Assembly: GCA_003555415.1 (NCBI GenBank)
Contig: PWHX01000116.1
Coordinates: 1-10,804, forward strand
Length of the DNA stretch: 10,804 nucleotides
From: Syntrophomonadaceae bacterium
GTDB lineage: Bacteria > Bacillota > Dethiobacteria > SKNC01
Reading direction: 5' to 3'
The position numbers and the translations under genes are program-made. The notes beneath the pieces were generated by a model. That model was not told the origin of the DNA. It was given only the letters and a program-made list of their open reading frames with translations, and made no database searches. Below are positions 6,309 to 10,804 of this stretch, in pieces. Every line of letters starts with the position of its first letter. Position 1 is the stretch's first letter.

Positions 6309-6386
6309 GGCGGCGTAGCTCAGGTGGTTTAGAGCATACGGTTCATACCCGTAGTGTCCGGGGTTCGAGTCCCTGCGCCGCTACCA
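6309..6386 (+). tRNA. Elongator tRNA-Met (CAT)
   Basis: Acceptor GGCGGCG pairs with CGCCGCT with a G1-U72 pair, unlike the initiator; the anticodon arm is TACGG-TTCATAC-CCGTA; the T arm is CGGGG-TTCGAGT-CCCTG. CCA is encoded. The match to the common Firmicutes elongator form favours Met over the lysidine-modified tRNA-Ile2, which also has a CAT gene anticodon. Only two bases separate it from tRNA-Thr(GGT). Confidence 0.88.
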
Positions 6387-6400
6387 TATTATATTCAGCT

Positions 6401-6430
6401 AAACTTGAGAATATCAAGTTTTTTTATTTT
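6401..6430 (+). terminator. Terminator of the tRNA cluster
   Basis: AAACTTGA at 6401-6408 pairs with TCAAGTTT at 6414-6421 (8 bp, loop GAATA), followed by a T-rich run. It ends the six-tRNA transcript. Confidence 0.85.
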
Positions 6431-6479
6431 TATTTACCTTGTATAAAATTAACAAAAGTTGGCATAATAAACTCTTATA

Positions 6480-6507
6480 AAGTCAGGGTATATGCCCTGG
6501 CTTTTAT
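6480..6507 (+). terminator. Second terminator-like hairpin before rpmG
   Basis: AGTCAGGG at 6481-6488 pairs with CCCTGGCT at 6495-6502 (one G-U) and runs into TTTTATTA. It lies 60 bases after the first terminator and just before the rpmG promoter. It may be a backup for the tRNA unit, or end a short transcript from a weak promoter-like pair at 6439-6468. Confidence 0.65.
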
Positions 6508-6530
6508 TAGTACAGGTTAAGGTCAAAATG

Positions 6531-6559
6531 TTGACATTCCCTATAAATTGTGGTAGATT
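6531..6559 (+). promoter_or_regulatory. Promoter for rpmG-secE-nusG
   Basis: TTGACA at 6531-6536 is a full-consensus -35. Seventeen bases on is TAGATT (6554-6559), preceded by TGG, an extended -10. The predicted start near 6566 leaves a leader of about 70 bases before rpmG. Confidence 0.65.
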
Positions 6560-6635
6560 TTAAAGAGTGTAAAAAGTGACTTACTTTAAGATGTTATAGA
6601 GCTTGGTAGTTACAGAATTGTGGGGGGTGTACTTA

Positions 6636-6785
6636 ATGAGAGTGAGAGTAACCTTAGGGTGTACAGAATGCAAACAAAGAAACTATATTACTTCAAAAAA
6701 TAAGAGAACAAATCCAGACCGTATGGAGATTAAAAAATATTGTAAGTTTTGCAACAATCATACCCTTCACCGGGAGACCAGGTAA
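6636..6785 (+). CDS. rpmG: Large-subunit ribosomal protein L33 (zinc-binding form)
   Basis: L33 is a small 50S protein near the E site. The 49-residue protein has the zinc-ribbon form with all four cysteines: C9-x2-C12 and C36-x2-C39. Bacillota often carry a second, cysteine-free paralog for zinc shortage; this copy is the zinc-dependent one. The ATG at 6636 follows a GGGGGGTG Shine-Dalgarno (about 6622-6629); an upstream in-frame TTG would add 11 residues not seen in the family. It stands before secE, as usual in this phylum. Confidence 0.95.
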   Translation: MRVRVTLGCTECKQRNYITSKNKRTNPDRMEIKKYCKFCNNHTLHRETR

Positions 6786-6827
6786 GGTTTTATTATAGTT
6801 TAGTGAATATTTAAAGGATGTGAAATA

Positions 6828-7046
6828 GTGGGTGCTAATACTAAAAGCAGCAATCTAAAAGGTGTTAAAAAGGTCAACAAACACCTTAAAGATGTTAAAG
6901 TTGAGATGAAAAAAGTCCACTGGCCTACGCGACAGCAATTATTAGTGTTTACCCTGATAGTCCTGTTTTCGGTATTCACAATTGGAGTATTTTTTTGGCT
7001 CTTAGATATAGGATTTACTGCACTGCTGCAGTTAATTATCACGTAA
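6828..7046 (+). CDS. secE: Preprotein translocase subunit SecE
   Basis: SecE clamps SecY in the SecYEG protein-export channel of the cell membrane. The 72-residue product is the short one-helix form of Gram-positive bacteria: a basic amphipathic N-terminal part, the conserved EMKKVHWPTRQQL block at about 26-38, then one membrane segment at roughly 39-70. The start is GTG at 6828, seven to ten bases after AAAGGATG; no ATG is available in frame. The gene is 42 bases after rpmG and just before nusG, the standard arrangement, and is probably cotranscribed with both. Confidence 0.95.
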   Translation: MGANTKSSNLKGVKKVNKHLKDVKVEMKKVHWPTRQQLLVFTLIVLFSVFTIGVFFWLLDIGFTALLQLIIT

Positions 7047-7053
7047 GCCAGTC

Positions 7054-7090
7054 AGAGGAGGGAAGGACTAATAAATTGTCCTTAATTATG
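7054..7090 (+). promoter_or_regulatory. nusG translation start region with hairpin between Shine-Dalgarno and ATG
   Basis: A strong Shine-Dalgarno, AGAGGAGGG (7054-7062), is 25 bases from the nusG ATG at 7088. The gap holds a perfect 6-bp hairpin, AAGGAC 7063-7068 with GTCCTT 7078-7083 (loop TAATAAATT). When folded, it would leave only AATT between helix and ATG and bring the Shine-Dalgarno to working distance. Alternatively AAGGA (7063-7067) serves a TTG start at 7076, and the same hairpin would block it. Confidence 0.6.
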
Positions 7091-7615
7091 AGTAAGAATC
7101 TGTGGTATGTAGTCCATACTTATGCGGGTTATGAGAATAAAGTTAAGGCTAATCTGGAAAAAAGAGTAGAATCTATGGAAATGCAGGACAAGATATTTAG
7201 AGTACTGGTTCCCATGGAAAAAGAGATTGAAACGAAAAATGGAAAGAAAAAGTCAACCATGAAAAAAGTTTTCCCCGGGTATGTTCTGGTAGAAATGATA
7301 ATGGAAGACGATTCGTGGTATGTAGTTCGTAATACTCCTGGTGTGACAGGTTTTGTCGGCCCGGGCTCCAAGCCGGTCCCTTTAAGTGAAGAGGAAATCC
7401 AACATATTTTAAAACAAATGGGTGTTGATGAGCCCAGGACCAGGGTACAGTTCGAATCAGGACAGCAGGTAAGAGTTATGGATGGTCCTTTTTCTAATTT
7501 TATAGGTGTTATTCAAGAGATACTTGTAGAAAAGCAGAAGTTGAAAGTTTATGTTTCTATGTTTGGCCGGGAAACGCCTGTGGAACTGGACTTTGATCAA
7601 GTTGAAAAAATGTAA
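7088..7615 (+). CDS. nusG: Transcription elongation/antitermination factor NusG
   Basis: NusG binds RNA polymerase and modulates pausing, and links transcription to translation. From the ATG at 7088 it has 175 residues, near the usual Bacillota length. The NGN domain is clear: LWYVVHTYAGYENKVKANLEKR at the N-terminus, then VFPGYVLVEM and DDSWYVVRNTPGVTGFVG. The KOW domain follows (QVRVMDGPFSNFIGVIQEI) and the protein ends in MFGRETPVELDFDQVEKM. The ATG gives the family's normal N-terminus; a TTG at 7076 would add MSLI and has a better-spaced AAGGA, so the start is not certain. The stop overlaps the Shine-Dalgarno of rplK, suggesting coupling. Confidence 0.96.
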   Translation: MSKNLWYVVHTYAGYENKVKANLEKRVESMEMQDKIFRVLVPMEKEIETKNGKKKSTMKKVFPGYVLVEMIMEDDSWYVVRNTPGVTGFVGPGSKPVPLSEEEIQHILKQMGVDEPRTRVQFESGQQVRVMDGPFSNFIGVIQEILVEKQKLKVYVSMFGRETPVELDFDQVEKM

Positions 7616-7633
7616 GGAGGTGGATATAGACTA

Positions 7634-8059
7634 ATGGCTAGAAAAGTTATTACGGTAATAAAACTACAAATTCCAGCCGGTAAAGCAACTCCTGCTCCTC
7701 CTGTTGGTCCGGCCCTGGGTCAGCATGGAGTAAATATCATGGCTTTTTGTAAGGAGTTTAATGAAAGAACCTCCGGAGAAGATGGTTTAATCATACCTGT
7801 AGAAATAACTGTATTTGAGGATCGGTCTTTTACTTTTATTACTAAAACTCCTCCTGCAGCAGTATTGTTAAAGCAGGCAGCCGGCCTGGAGAAGGCATCG
7901 GGAGAGCCCAACAAGTTGAAAGTTGGCACTGTGCCCCGTAACAAGGTAAAAGAGATAGCCGAGACAAAGATGAAGGATCTTAATGCCAATGACATAGAGG
8001 CAGCTATGAAAATTATTGAAGGAACGGCCAGAAGTATGGGAATAGTAATTGAAAGCTAA
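7634..8059 (+). CDS. rplK: Large-subunit ribosomal protein L11
   Basis: L11 binds the GTPase-associated region of 23S rRNA, beside the L10-L12 stalk, and is needed for RelA-type stringent signalling. At 141 residues it has the standard length. The N-terminal domain shows the Pro-rich linker signature KLQIPAGKATPAPPVGPALGQHGVNIMAFCKEFN, and the RNA-binding C-terminal half has KASGEPNKLKVGTVPRNKVKEIAETKMKDLN with the final GTARSMGIVI. AAGGAGG at 7614-7620, overlapping the nusG stop, is its Shine-Dalgarno, 13 bases before the ATG. Confidence 0.97.
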   Translation: MARKVITVIKLQIPAGKATPAPPVGPALGQHGVNIMAFCKEFNERTSGEDGLIIPVEITVFEDRSFTFITKTPPAAVLLKQAAGLEKASGEPNKLKVGTVPRNKVKEIAETKMKDLNANDIEAAMKIIEGTARSMGIVIES

Positions 8060-8072
8060 ATAATTAAGTGTG

Positions 8073-8107
8073 ATGGGAGAGCAAATGCTCGTTATACCAT
8101 AAGGAGG
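8073..8107 (+). promoter_or_regulatory. L1-binding operator in the rplK-rplA spacer
   Basis: ATGG 8073-8076 pairs with CCAT 8097-8100, and GAGC 8079-8082 with GCTC 8087-8090 (loop AAAT). The asymmetric internal loop has GA on one side and GTTATA on the other, resembling the L1 site of 23S rRNA. The rplA Shine-Dalgarno AAGGAGG (8101-8107) follows directly, so L1 bound here could repress its own translation. The motif assignment is from memory of the family. Confidence 0.75.
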
Positions 8108-8115
8108 TTATATAG

Positions 8116-8817
8116 ATGGCAAAGGCAAAAAGATATATAGAAGCAAAGGAGAAAATTGACAGAACCAAACTGTACGATCCGGAAGAAGCTATGGATCTGA
8201 TTAAAGAAACAGCAAGTGCTAAATTTGATGAAACTATAGAAGCAGCAGTTAAGCTGGGGGTAAATCCCAAACATGCGGACCAGCAGGTTAGAGGTGCTGC
8301 AGTATTGCCTAACGGTATAGGTAAAGAAGTTAAGGTCCTGGTTTTTGCAAAAGGGGAGAAGGCAAAAGAAGCAGAAGAAGCTGGTGCTGACTATGTTGGA
8401 GCGGAAGATATGGTAGAAAAAATCCAGGGAGGTTGGATGGATTTTGATGTAACCGTAGCTACTCCTGATACCATGTCCATAGTAGGTAAGCTGGGGCGAG
8501 TATTGGGACCCAAGGGATTAATGCCTAACCCTAAAACTGGTACTGTTACCTTTGAAATCAGTAAGGCTATTAATGAAATTAAAGCTGGTAAAGTAGAATA
8601 CCGTACAGATAAAGCAGGTGTAGTACATGTTCCTATTGGAAAAGCATCCTTTGAAAAGGAAAAGCTTTTGGAAAACTTTTACTTCCTGGTGGATACATTG
8701 ATGAAAGTTAAGCCTTCCGGGGCTAAGGGACAGTATTTTCTAGGAATTACTGTTTCTTCTACCATGGGACCAGGTATAAAAATTAACGCTCAAAAAGCCC
8801 AGGCTTTAGGTAAATAA
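8116..8817 (+). CDS. rplA: Large-subunit ribosomal protein L1
   Basis: L1 forms the mobile stalk that moves deacylated tRNA out of the E site, and in many bacteria represses its own operon. The 233-residue protein has normal length. Landmarks are AKRYIEAKEKIDRTKLYDPEEAMDLIKE at the N-terminus, DETIEAAVKLGVNPKHADQQVRGAAVLPNG, the domain II LGRVLGPKGLMPNPKTGTVT loop, and KAGKVEYRTDKAGVVHVPIGK followed by the closing SSTMGPGIKI block. The ATG is eight bases after AAGGAGG. It is preceded by an L1 operator and followed, after 180 bases, by the L10 leader. Confidence 0.97.
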   Translation: MAKAKRYIEAKEKIDRTKLYDPEEAMDLIKETASAKFDETIEAAVKLGVNPKHADQQVRGAAVLPNGIGKEVKVLVFAKGEKAKEAEEAGADYVGAEDMVEKIQGGWMDFDVTVATPDTMSIVGKLGRVLGPKGLMPNPKTGTVTFEISKAINEIKAGKVEYRTDKAGVVHVPIGKASFEKEKLLENFYFLVDTLMKVKPSGAKGQYFLGITVSSTMGPGIKINAQKAQALGK

Positions 8818-8819
8818 AG

Positions 8820-8848
8820 TTGAAGCAATAATAACCGGTAGCAATAAT
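8820..8848 (+). promoter_or_regulatory. Possible promoter of the rplJ-rplL unit
   Basis: TTGAAG at 8820-8825 and AATAAT at 8843-8848 are 17 bases apart. Both boxes differ from consensus, but they sit right after the rplA stop and about 20 bases before the L10 leader, where a promoter is known in relatives. Confidence 0.45.
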
Positions 8849-8867
8849 AACTAAATAATTTATTTTG

Positions 8868-8970
8868 ACTGTAGACAGCAGGTGCCTTAACGGCTTAATA
8901 ATGCCTGCCGAGGTCGGTGTGCTGGTTTGGGAACTGCCTCCGTATGTCTACGGGGGTTTATTATTTTTTT
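8868..8970 (+). promoter_or_regulatory. L10 leader (rplJL autoregulatory mRNA element)
   Basis: The L10(L12)4 complex binds this leader and reduces rplJL expression. GTAGACA at 8871-8877 is a perfect complement of TGTCTAC at 8945-8951, forming the basal helix. Inside it GCAGG 8878-8882 pairs with CCTGC 8904-8908, with GCC/GGC (8884-8886/8892-8894) further in, the expected L10-binding kinked arm. The 3' strand of the basal helix runs into the terminator stem, so the two folds compete. Position before rplJ supports the call; the fold is by eye. Confidence 0.82.
8937..8970 (+). terminator. Attenuator terminator in the L10 leader
   Basis: CCTCCGTA (8937-8944) pairs with TACGGGGG (8949-8956) around a TGTC loop, followed by TTTATTATTTTTTT. 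It overlaps the 3' strand of the leader's basal helix, indicating attenuation when L10-L12 is in excess. Confidence 0.85.
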
Positions 8971-9000
8971 GACAAGTTTTTTTAAGGAGGTGAATAATGG

Positions 9001-9528
9001 GTGACAGTTAGAGAGGAAAAGAAAAAAGCTGTGCAGCAATTAAAAGAAAAGCTTAAAGCTTCCCGTGTACTGATATTAACTGATTACCGGGGTTTAAATG
9101 TGGCAGAGATTAATGAACTCAGGAATCAGCTTCTAGAGAAAGGGATTGAATATAAAGTAGTAAAAAATACCCTTACGAAGATTGCCACTACAGAAGCTGG
9201 CTTAGATGAATTGAATTCTTACCTTGAAGGTCCTGTAGCTATAGCTTTTGCTGAGGATGATCCCGTAGTCCCGGCCAAGGTCCTTTCAAATTTTGCTAAA
9301 CAAAATAATAAATTAGAAATAAAGGGCGGAATGCTGGCCGGTAATATTATAGATGTGGCTAAAATCAAGACTATAGCAGAACTTCCTCCCCGGGATGTCC
9401 TGCTGGGTAAGGTTGTTGGAGGTATGCAGGCCCCTGTATATGGAATGGCTTATGCCGCGCAGGGCCTATTGTTAAAAACAGTTTATGCTCTTAAAGCTAT
9501 ATCCGAGCAGAAGGCAGAAGCTTCATAA
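9001..9528 (+). CDS. rplJ: Large-subunit ribosomal protein L10
   Basis: L10 anchors the L7/L12 dimers to the 50S stalk base. The 175-residue protein begins with a charged helix, then VLILTDYRGLNVAEINELRNQLLEKGIEYKVVKNTLTKIA, the conserved rRNA-binding domain; GPVAIAF and the C-terminal helix (about 150-175) that binds L7/L12 follow. The reading frame starts at a GTG (9001) ten bases after AAGGAGG (8984-8990). An ATG at 8997, better spaced, is in another frame and meets a TAG after four codons, so it cannot start L10. It is downstream of an L10 leader and 48 bases before rplL. Confidence 0.95.
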   Translation: MTVREEKKKAVQQLKEKLKASRVLILTDYRGLNVAEINELRNQLLEKGIEYKVVKNTLTKIATTEAGLDELNSYLEGPVAIAFAEDDPVVPAKVLSNFAKQNNKLEIKGGMLAGNIIDVAKIKTIAELPPRDVLLGKVVGGMQAPVYGMAYAAQGLLLKTVYALKAISEQKAEAS

Positions 9529-9576
9529 TTTTAAAAATAAAAATAAAAATTAAAAATACTTAGGAGGTATAAATAA

Positions 9577-9954
9577 ATGTCTAAAGTAGAAGAAGTAATG
9601 GAAATTATTAAAGGTATGACCGTATTAGAATTATCAGAACTGGTAAAATCTTTCGAAGATGAGTTTGGAGTATCAGCCGCAGCCCCTGTTGCTGCTGCCG
9701 CAGCTCCTGCAGCAGGTGAAGGAGCCGAGGAGGAAGAGGAACAGACGGAATTTGATGTAGTATTAACAGGCCCAGGCGAAAAGAAAATTCAGGTAATTAA
9801 AGTAGTAAGGGAAATTACCGGATTAGGATTAAAAGAGGCTAAGGCCCTGGTTGATGAAGCACCCAAGCCTGTTAAAGAAAAAGTGAGTAAAGAGGAAGCT
9901 GAAGAACTTAAAGGTAAGTTAGAAGAGTCCGGGGGCAGTGTAGAGCTTAAGTAA
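9577..9954 (+). CDS. rplL: Large-subunit ribosomal protein L7/L12
   Basis: L7/L12 is the multi-copy stalk protein that recruits translational GTPases. The 125-residue protein shows the three usual parts: an N-terminal dimerisation and L10-binding helix region (1-31), an Ala/Pro hinge (about 33-48) with a Glu run at 51-55, and the globular GTPase-binding domain from about 57 with GPGEKKIQVIKVVREITGLGLKEAKALVDEAPK. Its ATG follows TAGGAGG at normal spacing. The 48-base spacer before it is almost entirely A and T, which should keep the start unstructured. In most relatives rpoB is next; here it is not. Confidence 0.97.
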   Translation: MSKVEEVMEIIKGMTVLELSELVKSFEDEFGVSAAAPVAAAAAPAAGEGAEEEEEQTEFDVVLTGPGEKKIQVIKVVREITGLGLKEAKALVDEAPKPVKEKVSKEEAEELKGKLEESGGSVELK

Positions 9955-9984
9955 TAATTTTATAGCTTAATTAATAAAACTATA

Positions 9985-10023
9985 AAGCTTGAAGCGCTCC
10001 TATTTATGGAGCGTTTCAAGCTT
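9985..10023 (+). other. Long 16-bp hairpin after rplL without a T run
   Basis: The 16 bases at 9985-10000 pair with 10008-10023 (one G-U, loop TATTTAT). The strand continues CTTGACA rather than a T tract, so it is not a textbook terminator, though it may stop or protect rplL transcripts. It ends one base before the -35 of the next promoter. Confidence 0.75.
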
Positions 10024-10024
10024 C

Positions 10025-10053
10025 TTGACAAAGGATCCTGGCTGTGCTAAAAT
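10025..10053 (+). promoter_or_regulatory. Strong promoter of rplU-prp
   Basis: TTGACA at 10025-10030, 17-base spacer, and TAAAAT at 10048-10053 preceded by TGC (extended -10). This is among the best promoters in the window; transcription would begin near 10060 and read through a leader of about 140 bases. Confidence 0.85.
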
Positions 10054-10059
10054 GGCTTA

Positions 10060-10190
10060 GCGTAGTTATAAATCTAATCTATGGGAAGCAAATCATTACA
10101 GTCAGGTTAAAAGACGCACGAAAAGGGTTAAAAAAACGCAAAAAAGAAGTTTTAAAGGCGTACCTGTTTTCGGCGATATTTAGGAGGTAA
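10060..10190 (+). promoter_or_regulatory. 5' leader of rplU, candidate L21 leader
   Basis: About 140 bases of untranslated leader precede rplU, where Bacillota carry the L21 leader RNA. A long-range helix is visible: CAGGT 10103-10107 with ACCTG 10162-10166, continued by ACGC 10114-10117 with GCGT 10158-10161; the interior is A-rich. I see no terminator in it. The family name rests mainly on position. Confidence 0.55.
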
Positions 10191-10198
10191 AAATAATA

Positions 10199-10510
10199 AT
10201 GTATGCTATAATTGAAACAGGTGGAAAACAGTACAGAGTAGAAGAAGGACAGGTAATCAAAATAGAAAAGCTGCAGGCTGAAACTGGTGAAGAGGTTACA
10301 TTTGACAAAGTGCTGGCTGTAAATAAAGACGAACAGCTTACAATCGGAACACCGGTAGTTGAAGGAGCCAGGGCACTTGCAAAAGTAGTTACCCAGGACA
10401 GGGACAGAAAAATTACCGTATTTAAGTATAAAGCTAAAAAGAACTACCGGCGCAAAATGGGTCACCGTCAGCCTTATACAGCAGTTAAAATAGAGCGCAT
10501 TGAAGTTTAA
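10199..10510 (+). CDS. rplU: Large-subunit ribosomal protein L21
   Basis: L21 is a 50S protein that binds 23S rRNA and contacts L20. The 103-residue protein has standard length, with MYAIIETGGKQYRVEEGQVIKIEKL at the N-terminus, a middle strand region with PVVEGARALAKVV, and the RNA-binding end KYKAKKNYRRKMGHRQPYTAVKIERIEV. The ATG follows AGGAGG (10182-10187) at a rather long spacing of about 11 bases. With prp next, this is the start of the rplU-prp-rpmA operon, normally elsewhere in the chromosome and not next to rplL. Confidence 0.97.
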   Translation: MYAIIETGGKQYRVEEGQVIKIEKLQAETGEEVTFDKVLAVNKDEQLTIGTPVVEGARALAKVVTQDRDRKITVFKYKAKKNYRRKMGHRQPYTAVKIERIEV

Positions 10511-10518
10511 ATTAAAAA

Positions 10519-10804
10519 ATGTTGCAGGTAAAAATCAATAGAAATCACAATAAACAGGTTACTTCCTTTATAGTTATTGGCCATGCCAGTTCGGCACCTT
10601 ATGGTAAGGATATTGTATGTGCTGCTGTTTCAGCTATCACCCAAACTATTATATATGGAATAATTAAGGTTGTGAAAGTGCAACCCGAACTCAAGATAGA
10701 AGAGGGACTTATAGAGTGTTATATTCCGGGTAACTTAACAGAAGCAGAGTTGGAGAAAGTGGGTTTACTCCTGGAGACAATGATTTTAGGTCTGGAGGAA
10801 ATAC
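10519..10804 (+). CDS. prp: Ribosomal-processing cysteine protease Prp (partial, 3' end cut)
   Basis: Prp (YsxB) cleaves the N-terminal extension of ribosomal protein L27 in Bacillota and relatives. The 95 residues present carry the catalytic pair: H22 in IGHASSAPYGKD and C34 in DIVCAAVS, in the normal positions. The reading frame is open to the window edge; about 10-20 residues are probably missing. The ATG is eight bases after the rplU stop and has no Shine-Dalgarno (the spacer is AATTAAAAA-like), so translation presumably depends on coupling to rplU. By family context rpmA, encoding an L27 with a cleavable extension, should follow outside the window. Confidence 0.93.
   Translation, partial: MLQVKINRNHNKQVTSFIVIGHASSAPYGKDIVCAAVSAITQTIIYGIIKVVKVQPELKIEEGLIECYIPGNLTEAELEKVGLLLETMILGLEEI

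Noticed and set aside
6439..6507. Possible small RNA between TTGTAT/CATAAT (6439-6468) and the hairpin at 6480-6507
   Set aside because: The promoter match is weak and the transcript would be only about 35 bases; the hairpin is better read as a backup terminator.
8865..8893. TTGACT at 8865-8870 as a -35 box
   Set aside because: No -10 lies at 16-18 bases, and the sequence is part of the L10 leader's start.
1..10804. CRISPR array, insertion sequence, phage or toxin-antitoxin genes
   Set aside because: I found no regularly spaced repeats, transposase, integrase or paired small toxin genes; the window is a housekeeping block.

Overview
The window looks like the core genome of a low- to mid-GC Gram-positive bacterium of the Bacillota, most likely a clostridial-type lineage. 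Three things point there. The gene order gltX-cysE-cysS-(thyX)-rlmB-yacP-sigH-tRNAs-rpmG-secE-nusG-rplK-rplA-rplJ-rplL matches the conserved Bacillus/Clostridium block. The regulation (T-box, L10 leader) is of Firmicutes type. SigH and Prp are hallmark proteins of the phylum. I cannot name a genus. All genes lie on the + strand.

Layout. Positions 1-330 hold the 3' end of gltX. A consensus sigma-A promoter overlaps its stop codon and feeds a cysteine T-box leader (about 400-652) in front of cysE and cysS, which overlap; a flavin-dependent thymidylate synthase (thyX) follows and ends in a terminator. rlmB has its own extended -10 promoter. A compact GC-rich structured element lies between rlmB and yacP (rae1-like). 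sigH follows from a promoter that overlaps the yacP stop. Positions 5811-6426 form a tRNA transcription unit (Thr-TGT, Tyr-GTA, Gly-TCC, initiator Met, Thr-GGT, elongator Met), with every CCA end encoded and a terminator after it.

From 6531 on comes the transcription/translation block: rpmG, secE, nusG, rplK, an L1-binding operator, rplA, an L10 leader with attenuator, rplJ and rplL. Instead of the expected rpoB-rpoC, the window then runs through a long hairpin and a strong promoter into an L21-type leader, rplU and the start of prp (ysxB), the protease that trims L27. This junction is the largest departure from the usual gene order.

Most of the window is conventional housekeeping DNA; I see no mobile element, CRISPR array or obvious undescribed multi-gene system. 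The points most worth a second look are local: a hairpin between a strong Shine-Dalgarno and the nusG ATG, the tandem hairpins upstream of yacP, the rplL/rplU junction, an initiator tRNA with one weakened G-C pair, and a one-residue insertion in the ThyX signature.
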